This document shows, one piece after another, positions 23,751 through 31,381 of a DNA stretch of 64,000 nucleotides; position 1 is the first letter of the stretch; each line of letters starts with the position of its first letter. This DNA is from Rhodospirillales bacterium (lineage in GTDB: Bacteria > Pseudomonadota > Alphaproteobacteria > Reyranellales > Reyranellaceae), in NCBI GenBank assembly GCA_016185145.1, contig JACPOB010000070.1:1-64000 (forward strand), read 5' to 3'. The translations under genes and the position numbers were made by a program. Below the pieces are notes generated by a model. It saw nothing but the letters and a program-made list of their open reading frames with translations. It had not been told where the DNA came from and did no database searches.

Positions 23751-24719
23751 TCACAGCTTGGCACCCGATGCTTTTACCGGCGCCTGGAAGCTCTGCACCT
23801 GGCTCGCGACGAAGGCGGTGAATTCGACCGGGCTCATCGGCTTGGTGACGAAGCCGAGATCGCCCAGGCGCTCGACGATCTTCGGGTCGGCCAGCACGGC
23901 GGCAGCAGCCTTGTGCAGCTTGGCCTGCGCATCGGCCGGCATGCCGGCAGGAGCGGAGATGCCCACGAAGTTCTCGGCCACCAGCTTGGGGTAGCCGAGC
24001 TCGGTGACCAGGGGCACGTCGGGTGCGCTCGGCGCCTTCTGCGTCGAGGTGAGCGCAATCATGCGCAGCTTGCCGTCCTTGGCGAGCGGCAGCACCTCGG
24101 TGAGCGTCACCACGGCGAAGTCGAGCTGGCCTGCCATCATGTCCTGGAACATCGGTGCGGCGCCACGATAGCCGATGTGCTCCATGTTGAGTCCGAGCTC
24201 GGCCTTGAACATCTCGCCGATGATATGCCCGATCGAGCCCTGGCCGCCCGAGCCGAACGGCACCGGCTTGCCCTGGCTTTTGATCCAGGCGATCAGCTCC
24301 GGCATGGTCTTGGCCGGCACCGCGGGCCGCACGACGAAGGCGTTGGCGACCGAACCGATATAGACGACGTGGGAAAAATCCTTGATCGGGTCGTAGGGCG
24401 GCTTGTCGAACAGATAGGGCGCGATCGAGAGCGGCGCGGAGTTCGACAGCATCAGCGTGTGATAGTCGTCCTTCGCTGCCAGCACGAAGTTGGCGCCGAT
24501 GGTCGTGCCGCCGCCCGGCTTGTTGTCGACAATCACGGTCTGGCCGAGCTTGTCCGACAACGGTCCCGCGACCACGCGCGCCGCCGCATCCGACGCGCCG
24601 CCCGGCGGGAAGGTGACGATCAGCTTCAGCGCGCGACTGGGCCACGGCGCCTGCGCCGATGCCGTTCCCGCCAAGGCGAGCCCGGCAGTCATTCCAAGGA
24701 GCTGTCTGCGTGCGATCAT
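23751..24719 (-). CDS. Bug/TctC-family periplasmic solute receptor (box cluster)
   Basis: A 322-residue tripartite-tricarboxylate receptor of the Bug family. The N-terminus is a twin-arginine-like signal (ARRQLLGMTAGLALAGTASAQA). The mature protein shows the family pattern LKLIVTFPPGGASDAAARVVAG, the anion-coordinating loop around GGGTTIGANFV, and GYRGAAPMFQDMMAGQLDF. Bug proteins clamp carboxylated ligands. No tctA or tctB membrane genes are in the window, so it works with a distant transporter or in sensing. It is downstream of boxCB and the transthyretin-like gene on the same strand, so an aromatic or ring-cleavage acid is a possible ligand. Confidence 0.85.
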   Translation of the reverse strand: MIARRQLLGMTAGLALAGTASAQAPWPSRALKLIVTFPPGGASDAAARVVAGPLSDKLGQTVIVDNKPGGGTTIGANFVLAAKDDYHTLMLSNSAPLSIAPYLFDKPPYDPIKDFSHVVYIGSVANAFVVRPAVPAKTMPELIAWIKSQGKPVPFGSGGQGSIGHIIGEMFKAELGLNMEHIGYRGAAPMFQDMMAGQLDFAVVTLTEVLPLAKDGKLRMIALTSTQKAPSAPDVPLVTELGYPKLVAENFVGISAPAGMPADAQAKLHKAAAAVLADPKIVERLGDLGFVTKPMSPVEFTAFVASQVQSFQAPVKASGAKL

Positions 24720-24771
24720 CGTTTCCCCCAAGCGGCTTCTTGCGCCTGAGTAGCAACGAGCGTGCCGCGCG

Positions 24772-25116
24772 TCAGGCCCCGCCACGGAAAAGTGAAAAAC
24801 CCCAGGGCGTCATCTTGAGCGGCAGGTGATAGTGCTGCGCGAGGTCTGCAACGCCGAAGCGATAGGGCACGATTTCGAGGAAGGCGGGTGAGGGCAGACC
24901 GACGCCCTGCGCGCGGTACCAGTCGCCGATATGGAAGATCGCCTCATACGTGCCGGTGACCGGCGTCGGCGCGTCCAGCGTGCCGGGCTTCGCCGTTTGT
25001 CCATCGACCAGGAGCTTGCCGTCGGGACCACGTACTTCGACCCGCAGTCCCGCGGCCGGCACGCCGCGGGAGACGTCGTAGACGTGGATCGAGATGCCGC
25101 CGGCCATCAGTTTCAC
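24772..25116 (-). CDS. Transthyretin-like (HIU hydrolase family) protein, probably not a normal HIU hydrolase
   Basis: A 114-residue protein of the transthyretin/5-hydroxyisourate hydrolase family. It keeps the N-terminal His (GISIHVYDVSRGVPAAG) and the C-terminal HYHLPL His. It lacks the Arg that follows the second strand in true hydrolases: the genuine domain elsewhere in this window (52748-53629) has NADGRTD where this protein has TAKPGTLD. The C-terminal YRGS tetrapeptide is FRGG here. A changed reaction or a binding role is likely. It is next to boxB on the same strand. The start is probably the GTG at 25116 with GAGG four bases upstream. Confidence 0.78.
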   Translation of the reverse strand: MKLMAGGISIHVYDVSRGVPAAGLRVEVRGPDGKLLVDGQTAKPGTLDAPTPVTGTYEAIFHIGDWYRAQGVGLPSPAFLEIVPYRFGVADLAQHYHLPLKMTPWGFSLFRGGA

Positions 25117-25130
25117 GCTGCCTCAATGCT

Positions 25131-25259
25131 TCCTCCCCAACGAAGTTGGGGAGGTGGCCCGGAGGGCCGGAGGGGTCGTGGGCCGCCGTACCGCTGCTCA
25201 TGACCCCTCCGTCGGCATAAGACGCCGACACCTCCCCATCGTAGAAACGATGGGGAGGA
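25131..25259. repeat. Composite palindromic repeat, family C
   Basis: Two small hairpins, TCCTCCCCAACGAAGTTGGG (from 25131) and one built on CCTCCCCATCG (25231 on), enclose a larger pair, GGAGGGGTC (25170 region) with GACCCCTCC (25202 region). The outer GGGGAGG arms are also complementary across the element. A truncated copy of the same family is at 51301-51333. It lies between the boxB stop and the transthyretin-like gene. Confidence 0.78.
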
Positions 25260-25266
25260 AGAGTCT

Positions 25267-26685
25267 CTAGTTAAAGCGCACGTACTCGAAGTTGGCCGGC
25301 TGGTTGTTGATGCCGCGCTGAGGCGGAGCGATCCAGTTGGCGAACTTGCCGGGCTCGATCACCGCCGGGCCCATCAGCGAGGTGACATAGGTGCGGTCCT
25401 CGTCGGTCGGCAGCCACTTGTGCTCGTTGGCCTTCCACTCGGCCTCGCTCATCACCTTGCCCTCGGGCGAGACTAGAAGCTCGTTGAAGGCGCCGATGCG
25501 GCGGTTGAAGGCGCGGTGCGGCAGTTTCAGCTCGAAGTCGATGCCGGCCTGCTCGATCACGCGGTTCCAGCGGATCAGGCCGCGGGCGCAATCCTCGATG
25601 TAGTCGTTGCGCAGGCGCTCGTTCAGCGCCGACAGCGCCGGCACCGTCTTGCGCACGATGCGGCCGTTCTCCGCGGTGTCCATGTCGAAGGTCGACCCGG
25701 TCAGCACATGGTCGTCGTCGATGCGCGTCTCGAGGTAACGGCCCTTCACGCCCATCGTGTAGTAGTTGGCGGCGTTGGTCGACGCCTCCTGGCCGAACAG
25801 GTCGAGCGACACCGAGAAGTGGAAGTTGAGGTACTTCTGGATGGTCGGCAGGTCGATCGCGCCCAGGCTGCGCACGTCGTCGGTCTTGTGCTCCTTCATC
25901 AGGTCGCAGGTGCGCTGGACGATGCGCTGCACGCCCGATTCACCCACGAACATGTGGTGCGCTTCCTCGATCAGCATGAAGCGACAGGAGCGCGACAGCG
26001 GATCGAAGCCCGATTCGGCGAGCGAGGCGAGCTGGTACTTGCCGTCGCGGTCGGTGAAGTAGGTGAACATGAAGAAGGAGAGCCAGTCCGGCGTCTTCTC
26101 GTTGAAGGCGCCGAGGATGCGCGGCTTGTCGGGATCTCCGGAATGGCGCTCCAGCAGCATTTCCGCCTCCTCGCGGCCGTCGCGGCCGAAATAGGCGTGC
26201 AGCAGGTAGACCATGGCCCACAGATGCCGGCCTTCCTCGCAGTTGATCTGGAAGACGTTGCGCAGGTCGTAGAGCGAGGGCGCGGTCTTGCCCAGAAGGC
26301 GCTGCTGCTCGACCGAGGCGGGCTCGGTGTCGCCCTGGGTCACGATCAGGCGGCGCAGGGTCGAGCGCAGCTCGCCCGGCACCTCCTGCCATGTCGGCTT
26401 GCCCTTGTTGTCGCCGTAGGCGATCACGCGGTTGGGATCCTGGCCGGCGAGGAAGATGCCCCAGCGGTAGTCCGGCATCTTCACGTAACCGAAGTTTGCC
26501 CAGCCATTGGCCTCGGCCGAGATGGCGGTGCGCAGATAGACGTCGAAGTTCAGCGTCCCGTCCGGCCCCATGTCCTTCCACCAGTCGAGGAAGCGCGGCT
26601 GCCAGTTCTCCAGCGCGCGCTGCAGACGGCGGTCGCTCGAGAGGTCGACGTTGTTGGGAATGCGCTGGGTGTAGTCGATGGACAT
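25267..26685 (-). CDS. boxB: Benzoyl-CoA 2,3-epoxidase, oxygenase subunit BoxB
   Basis: A 472-residue soluble diiron oxygenase, the usual length for BoxB. It adds one oxygen atom to benzoyl-CoA to give the 2,3-epoxide, using electrons from BoxA. Diiron-ligand segments are visible: NCEEGRHLWAMVYLL (E-x-x-H) at about residue 150, and MLIEEAHHMFVGESG (E-x-x-H) at about 240. The start at 26685 has an AAGGAGG ribosome site. It follows boxC after 118 bases. No boxA (ferredoxin-reductase subunit) is in the window, so that partner must be encoded elsewhere. Confidence 0.93.
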   Translation of the reverse strand: MSIDYTQRIPNNVDLSSDRRLQRALENWQPRFLDWWKDMGPDGTLNFDVYLRTAISAEANGWANFGYVKMPDYRWGIFLAGQDPNRVIAYGDNKGKPTWQEVPGELRSTLRRLIVTQGDTEPASVEQQRLLGKTAPSLYDLRNVFQINCEEGRHLWAMVYLLHAYFGRDGREEAEMLLERHSGDPDKPRILGAFNEKTPDWLSFFMFTYFTDRDGKYQLASLAESGFDPLSRSCRFMLIEEAHHMFVGESGVQRIVQRTCDLMKEHKTDDVRSLGAIDLPTIQKYLNFHFSVSLDLFGQEASTNAANYYTMGVKGRYLETRIDDDHVLTGSTFDMDTAENGRIVRKTVPALSALNERLRNDYIEDCARGLIRWNRVIEQAGIDFELKLPHRAFNRRIGAFNELLVSPEGKVMSEAEWKANEHKWLPTDEDRTYVTSLMGPAVIEPGKFANWIAPPQRGINNQPANFEYVRFN

Positions 26686-26700
26686 GTCTGCCTCCTTGGC

Positions 26701-26737
26701 TGGACCGCCGGCGTCCCGCCGGCTCATGATCCTTATC
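26701..26737. repeat. Short degenerate family B repeat in the boxC-boxB gap
   Basis: The sequence GGACCGCCGGCGTCCCGCC followed by GGCTCATGATCC resembles half of the family B hairpin at 60738-60796. Only one arm is present, so it cannot form the long stem. Confidence 0.5.
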
Positions 26738-26803
26738 TATTCTGCGCGGTGCGGGCTCTCGCGCCTGGGAAGGCGCTGCCGCCCGCCAGCGCATGTGAAT
26801 GCG

Positions 26804-28477
26804 CTAGGCCCGCTTGCGGTCGTACTTGGATTGCTTGCCCGTGCCGTAGAGCTTCAGCGCCCCGTCGGGTCCGGTCGCGTTGGGCCGCTGGAAGATCCAG
26901 TTCTGCCAGGCCGACAGGCGGGCGAAGATCTTGGTCTCCATGGTCTCGGGCCCGGCAAAGCGCAGGTTGGCCTCCATGCCGATGAGGCCGTCAGGCGAGA
27001 AGCCAGCGCGTTCCTCGATGGCGAGCCGCACCTCATCCTCCCAGTCGATGTCGTCGGGGGTGAAGGTGACCAGGCCGAGCTCGTCGGCGGCTTCGGCGTC
27101 GATCGCCTCGCCGATTTCGTCCTTGAGTTCGTCGACCTTCCTGGGCTCGGCCAGGAAGCGCGTCGCCAGACGAGTCAGGCCGTTGCCCATGGGGTAGGGG
27201 CCGAAATTCATCGGCGTCAGACGGATCGTGGCGGCCTCCTGGTTGGAGCCCTCGAAGGTGCCGTCCAGCATGTAGGAGCGGTCGGCGGCCAGCACGATCT
27301 CGAACAGGGTGCCGGTGAAGCACGAACCCGGCTCGACCAGGGCGATCAGGCTGCGCGAGCTCACGTCCAGCCGCTTCAGGGTGCGCTTCCAGTAGAGCAC
27401 GATCTCGCGCACCAGCCAGTTCGACGCCTCCTTCGCCAGCAGCGCGTCATAGGCCTCGACCAGGTCGGTATCGCCCTGGCTCTGCAGCACCCAGGTACCG
27501 ATCTCGGTCTCGTTCAGCCTGAGATGCATCATGGCGTCGTCGAGCTCGCGCGCCAGCGCCAGCGGCCAGAAGGCGGCGCCCTGGGCGTGGACGGCGGCGG
27601 CATCGGCCGGCGGTGCAGTGGATGGACCGTTTACGCGGAGCTTTGCGGCGCGGCGTTCGCGGTCGATCTCGACGGCGAGATGGCCATAGCGGATGGTGTC
27701 GCCCTCGATCGCGCGCTCGACCGCGGGCAGGGCGATGCCCTTGGCGTCCTTGGGCCTGCTCGACTTGCCGGCGACCTCTTCAGCGATCTTCCTCGTCTCG
27801 TCGACAAGCTTGCTGGGCGGGATCAGCTTGTCGACCAGGCGCCAGTCGCGCGCCCGCTTGCCGCGCACGCCCTCGGCGGTGGTGCAGAAGAAGTCGGCAT
27901 GGTCGCGCCGCACCATGCGCTTGTCGACCAGGCGGGTGAGCCCGCCGGTGCCGGGCAGCACCGCGAGCAGCGGCAGCTCGGGCAGGGACACCGCGCTCGA
28001 ACCGTCGTCGGCCAGCAGGATCTGCTCGCAGGCCAGCGCCAGCTCGTAGCCGCCGCCGGCGGCGATGCCGTTGATGGAGCAGATGTAGGTCTGGCCCGAA
28101 TGCTCGCTGGCGTCCTCGATGGCGAGCCGCGTCTCGTTGGTGAACTTGCAGAAGTTCACCTTGTGATCGTGGGAGGAGAGGCCAAGCATGTTGATGTTGG
28201 CGCCTGAGCAGAAGATGCGGTCGCGTTGCGAGCGGATGACCACGGCGCCGACCTCGGGATGCTCGAAGCGCAGGCGCTGCACGGCATCCGCCAGCTCGAT
28301 GTCGACGCCGAGGTCGTAGGAATTGAGCTTCAGCTTGTAGCCGGGGCGCAGCCCGCCATCCTCGTTCACGTCCATGGTGAGATAGGCCACGCCGTTGTCG
28401 GTGGTGAGCTTCCAATGGCGGTAGCGGTCGGGCGCGGTGCGGAAGTCGATGGGCGTATCGGGCTTGCCGTTTTCCAT
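26804..28477 (-). CDS. boxC: 2,3-epoxybenzoyl-CoA dihydrolase (BoxC)
   Basis: A 557-residue enzyme that opens the ring of 2,3-epoxybenzoyl-CoA non-oxygenolytically, giving 3,4-didehydroadipyl-CoA semialdehyde and formate. It is a double-length crotonase-superfamily protein. The first half contains the oxyanion-hole region IFCSGANINMLGLSSHDHKVN and the acidic INGIAAGGGYELALACEQIL. The second half starts near residue 280 with an independent crotonase-like region (CFTGTLFEIVLAADRSYML). Start and length match BoxC. It is the first gene of the box operon on this strand, with a promoter block shared with benzoate-CoA ligase. Confidence 0.93.
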   Translation of the reverse strand: MENGKPDTPIDFRTAPDRYRHWKLTTDNGVAYLTMDVNEDGGLRPGYKLKLNSYDLGVDIELADAVQRLRFEHPEVGAVVIRSQRDRIFCSGANINMLGLSSHDHKVNFCKFTNETRLAIEDASEHSGQTYICSINGIAAGGGYELALACEQILLADDGSSAVSLPELPLLAVLPGTGGLTRLVDKRMVRRDHADFFCTTAEGVRGKRARDWRLVDKLIPPSKLVDETRKIAEEVAGKSSRPKDAKGIALPAVERAIEGDTIRYGHLAVEIDRERRAAKLRVNGPSTAPPADAAAVHAQGAAFWPLALARELDDAMMHLRLNETEIGTWVLQSQGDTDLVEAYDALLAKEASNWLVREIVLYWKRTLKRLDVSSRSLIALVEPGSCFTGTLFEIVLAADRSYMLDGTFEGSNQEAATIRLTPMNFGPYPMGNGLTRLATRFLAEPRKVDELKDEIGEAIDAEAADELGLVTFTPDDIDWEDEVRLAIEERAGFSPDGLIGMEANLRFAGPETMETKIFARLSAWQNWIFQRPNATGPDGALKLYGTGKQSKYDRKRA

Positions 28478-28489
28478 GGGCGCGTTCCC

Positions 28490-28538
28490 TATTTGCGTAA
28501 TTCGGTACTGAAATACCTATTTACTTTTCCCGCCGCAA
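28490..28538 (-). promoter_or_regulatory. Box-regulon promoter and operator upstream of boxC
   Basis: On the minus strand, TTGCGG (28533-28538) is followed after 17 bases by TATTTC (28510-28515). The conserved block 28490-28523 differs from the benzoate-CoA ligase copy at a single base and ends 12 bases before the boxC ATG. It includes the GGTATTTCAGTACC dyad over the -10. Together the two copies define a two-promoter regulon. Confidence 0.82.
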
Positions 28539-28559
28539 GCGCATTCTACTCCCCGACAT

Positions 28560-28979
28560 ATGGTCGCGATCCGCCCCGCTCAAGCCTCTGATCTTCCTGC
28601 GATTTCGGCGCTGGACGCGCGGCTGACCGGCCTGGACAAGCCGGATTACTGGCGCGACATGCTGGCGCCCGAGCGCAATCTCCTGGTGGCCGAGAGCGAT
28701 GGCGGCAAGCTTTTAGGCTTCATCGCGGGCGAGGTCCGCGCCTGGGAGTTCGGCCAACCGGCGGCGGGCTGGGTGTTCGCCATCCAGATCAAACCCAAGC
28801 AGCGCGAGCGCGGTGTGGCGAGCGCCCTGTTCGAGGCCCTGGTGACGCGCTTCCGCGAGAAGGGCGTGACGCGGGTGCGCACCTTGGTCGACCGCAAGGA
28901 CCACCTGATCCTGTCGTTCTTCCGGGCGCAGGGCATGGTGGCCGGTCCGTCCCTGCAGCTCGACATGGATCTCCAATGA
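28560..28979 (+). CDS. GNAT-family N-acetyltransferase
   Basis: A 139-residue single-domain acetyltransferase. Features are the N-terminal IRPAQASDLPAISALDARL, the strand NLLVAESDGGKLLGFIAGE, and the acetyl-CoA loop KQRERGVASALFEAL (R-x-x-G-x-A variant). The C-terminal strand is FFRAQGMVAG. The substrate is unknown. It diverges from boxC and its start is only about 20 bases from the boxC -35 element. It is followed closely by an Rrf2 regulator. Confidence 0.83.
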   Translation: MVAIRPAQASDLPAISALDARLTGLDKPDYWRDMLAPERNLLVAESDGGKLLGFIAGEVRAWEFGQPAAGWVFAIQIKPKQRERGVASALFEALVTRFREKGVTRVRTLVDRKDHLILSFFRAQGMVAGPSLQLDMDLQ

Positions 28980-29004
28980 GGCGAGCTCCAATGAGGTGGG
29001 GGGC

Positions 29005-29400
29005 GTGAAACTCCAGACGGGGACTCGGCTCGGCCTGTACGCGGTGCTCGAGCTGGCGCGCGATCCCGAGCGCACCCTATCGGCTGCCGACCTGGCCGAG
29101 CGATTCGGCGTGTCGACCCATCATCTGGCCAAGGTGCTGCGCACCCTGGCGACCGCCGGTCTGGTGCGCGGCGGCCGCGGCGCGGCGGGTGGCTATCGTT
29201 TTACCGGCAATCGCCGGCGCACGACGCTGATGGACATCGTCGGCCTGTTCGAGCCTGCCCCCGGCCAGCGCGCCAAGGAGCCGGGCGAGGAAACCGACAT
29301 CGGCACGGCTCTGCAGCGCGTGCTCCTGGAAATCGACGAGATCGCCGAAGCGACCTTGCGGTCCATCAGCCTGGAGACCATGCTGAAGCCGAGGCGGTGA
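29005..29400 (+). CDS. Rrf2-family transcriptional regulator without iron-sulfur cysteines
   Basis: A 131-residue winged-helix protein of the Rrf2 family. It shows the typical TGTRLGLYAVLELARDP, AADLAERFGVSTHHLAKVLRTLATAGLVRGGRGAAGGY and LMDIVGLFEP segments. There is no Cys at all, so the Fe-S cluster used by IscR, NsrR and RirA is absent. The GTG at 29005 is preferred because GAGG lies eight bases upstream; a GTG at 28996 is possible. Its stop overlaps the next ATG (TGATG), so it is co-translated with the exported protein that follows. Confidence 0.85.
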   Translation: MKLQTGTRLGLYAVLELARDPERTLSAADLAERFGVSTHHLAKVLRTLATAGLVRGGRGAAGGYRFTGNRRRTTLMDIVGLFEPAPGQRAKEPGEETDIGTALQRVLLEIDEIAEATLRSISLETMLKPRR

Positions 29401-30062
29401 TGCGCACCCTCGTGCTCTCGATCGTGGTCGTGGCCAGCCTGCTGGCGCTGCCGGCGGGCGCACAGACGAGTTGCGCACCGGGCGACCGTCCGATCGATCC
29501 CTACTACGAGAACGACACCCTCGCCGAATGGCCGCAGGAGGCGCAGCGGTTCAGGAGCAATGCCGAGCTCGTGTCGCGGCAGCGCGATCGCCTGCGGCTG
29601 GCGCTCGACGGCGGCAAGGCGGTCGAGCTGGTCGACTGTCCCTACGGCGACGACGGCTACCACTTCCTCTACGAGCGCTATGACCAGGCCGGCCGCTTCT
29701 ACGTCGTGCGCAAGTCGTCGCACGACGATTTCTCGTACACGCTGGTGTCGATGCCGACCGGCCAGCTGTTCACCGTCTATGGCGCACCGGTGTGGACGTC
29801 GGAGAAGTCGAAGTTCCTTACCATCGCCTGCTCGCTGCAGCCGGCGCGCGGCGCGCTCGTCATTCACGCGATGGATGGCGCGGAGCTGGCGAAAGAGGCC
29901 GAGTTCGAGCTGCCGTGCGACACCGAAAGCTGCTCGGCGCGCTGGGATCATCAGTCGTGGATCTCGGTGACCTGCGCGCCGCGCGACGGTGGCGGCAAGA
30001 AGGGCAAGGAGTTCGTGCTGATGCGCGGGACGAACGGCGCCTGGAACAAGTTCGGGCGATGA
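29400..30062 (+). CDS. Exported protein of unknown function
   Basis: A 220-residue protein that I do not recognise. It has a Sec signal peptide (RTLVLSIVVVASLLALPAGAQT, cleavage about residue 22). The mature protein has four or five Cys residues spread as TSCAPG, VDCPYG, IACSLQP, LPCDTESCS and VTCAPR, which suggests disulfide bonds in the periplasm. Alternating Tyr, Phe and Asp-rich strands (DDGYHFLYERYDQAGRFYVV) point to a beta-rich fold. It overlaps the Rrf2 gene by one base and could be its partner or target. Confidence 0.78.
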   Translation: MRTLVLSIVVVASLLALPAGAQTSCAPGDRPIDPYYENDTLAEWPQEAQRFRSNAELVSRQRDRLRLALDGGKAVELVDCPYGDDGYHFLYERYDQAGRFYVVRKSSHDDFSYTLVSMPTGQLFTVYGAPVWTSEKSKFLTIACSLQPARGALVIHAMDGAELAKEAEFELPCDTESCSARWDHQSWISVTCAPRDGGGKKGKEFVLMRGTNGAWNKFGR

Positions 30063-30080
30063 GCCGAAGCGCGGACTCAT

Positions 30081-30153
30081 ACTCTTCCGGACCGCGAGCC
30101 TCCGGCTCGCTCATGAGCCATGAGCGAGCCAGAGGCTCGCGGTCCGGAAGAGT
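30081..30153. repeat. Long palindromic repeat, family B
   Basis: Left arm 30081-30114 and right arm 30119-30153 pair almost perfectly; one extra base and one mismatch sit mid-stem (GAGCCTCCGG against CCAGAGGCTC). It starts ACTCTTCCGGACCGCGAGCC and is nearly the same as the element at 5898-5963. It lies between convergent genes and may end both transcripts. Confidence 0.88.
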
Positions 30154-30182
30154 ATGAGCGGACCTGGAGGTCCGCGCTCCGG

Positions 30183-31376
30183 CTATGATTTGCCCCATCC
30201 GTCTCTTGTCTGCGGCAGCTTCTTCTTGAGCAGTGCGCCGGCGACGACGTTGCGCAGCACTTCCGCCGTGCCGCCGCCGATGGTGAACATGCGCACGTCG
30301 CGCGCCATGCGCTCCAGCGGCAGCTCGCGCGAATAGCCGCGGGCGCCGAAGAACTGCAGGGCGTCATTGACGACCTGGATGGCGCTCTCGGAGGTGAAGA
30401 CCTTGGCCTGGGCCGCCAGCAGCATGTCGGGGAAACCGCCTTCGCCCGAGCGGGCGGCGTCATAGACCAGCGCCTGCGCCGCCCTGAGCTTGATCGACAT
30501 GTCGGCGAGCTTCCATTGCAGGCCCTGGAACTCGTTGATCGGCCGGCCGAACTGATGGCGCTTCTCCGACCAGTCGAGCGCCAGCTGGTAGGCGCCCTCG
30601 GCGATGCCGAGCGCCACGGTGGCGGCGCCCACGCGCTGGCTGTTGTAGGCATTCATCAGGTCGGCGAAACCCTTCTTCAGGCCGCGCGGCGGGATCACCA
30701 GCGCCGAGGGCGGCAATTCCATTTCCTCGAAGTCGATGACCGCCTCGGGGATGCCGCGCAGGCCCATGGTCGGCTCGCGCTTGGTGATCTTGAGCCCCGC
30801 CGTCTCGTCGCGGATGGCCAGGAAGCCGCCGATGCCTTCCTCGTTGCCTTTCTCGTCGTAGACCTTGGCGAAGATCAGGTGCAGCCGCGAGACGCCGCCG
30901 CCGGTGATCCAGTGCTTGCGCCCGTTCACGACGTAGCGGTTGCCCTTCTTGTCGGCGCGCGTGGTCATGCCGTTGGCGTCAGACCCGGCCTCGGGCTCGG
31001 TGATGCAGATGGCGGGCTTGTCGCCTGCCAGCACCATGTCGGCTGCGAGCTTCTTCTGCTCCTCCGAGCCGTAGGCCATCACGGCGCTGATCGCGCCCAT
31101 GTTGGTCTCGACGGCGATGCGCCCGGTCACCGAGCAGGCGGCGGACAGCGCCTCGATGACCAGCACGGCGTCGAGCCAGTTCCTGCCCTGGCCGCCATAT
31201 TGCTGCGGGATGGTCATGCCCAGGAGCTTGGCGTCTTTCAGGAGCTCGACATTGTCCCAGGGATACTGCTCGGTACGATCGACCTCGGCGGCGCGCCCGG
31301 CCACCGGTCCCGCCGCCAGCTCGCGCACGCGCGCTTGCAGCTTGATCTGTTCAGACGATAATCCGGACGCGTTCAT
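30183..31376 (-). CDS. Acyl-CoA dehydrogenase homologue resembling 3-sulfinopropionyl-CoA desulfinase
   Basis: A 397-residue flavoprotein of the acyl-CoA dehydrogenase fold. FAD-contact segments are ICITEPEAGSDANGMTTRAD and HWITGGGVSRLHL. Both known positions for the catalytic base lack Glu: the helix position reads YNSQRVG (Gln247) and the C-terminal position reads FTIGGGTAEV (Gly). These features, an Arg at residue 86 in TGRIAV, and the segments TEQYPWDN and AGDKPAICITEP match, from memory, the 3-sulfinopropionyl-CoA desulfinase of Advenella. Such an enzyme would release sulfite rather than oxidise its substrate. It precedes nothing on its strand that would confirm the pathway. A plain dehydrogenase cannot be excluded. 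Confidence 0.75.
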   Translation of the reverse strand: MNASGLSSEQIKLQARVRELAAGPVAGRAAEVDRTEQYPWDNVELLKDAKLLGMTIPQQYGGQGRNWLDAVLVIEALSAACSVTGRIAVETNMGAISAVMAYGSEEQKKLAADMVLAGDKPAICITEPEAGSDANGMTTRADKKGNRYVVNGRKHWITGGGVSRLHLIFAKVYDEKGNEEGIGGFLAIRDETAGLKITKREPTMGLRGIPEAVIDFEEMELPPSALVIPPRGLKKGFADLMNAYNSQRVGAATVALGIAEGAYQLALDWSEKRHQFGRPINEFQGLQWKLADMSIKLRAAQALVYDAARSGEGGFPDMLLAAQAKVFTSESAIQVVNDALQFFGARGYSRELPLERMARDVRMFTIGGGTAEVLRNVVAGALLKKKLPQTRDGWGKS

Positions 31377-31381
31377 GAATC

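Noticed and set aside
25516..26985. Long plus-strand open frame opposite boxB.
   Set aside because: Antisense to boxB and into boxC; composition is typical of a shadow frame.
30183..31376. Naming the flavoprotein a medium- or short-chain acyl-CoA dehydrogenase.
   Set aside because: The catalytic Glu is missing at both known positions, so a normal dehydrogenase name would be unsupported.
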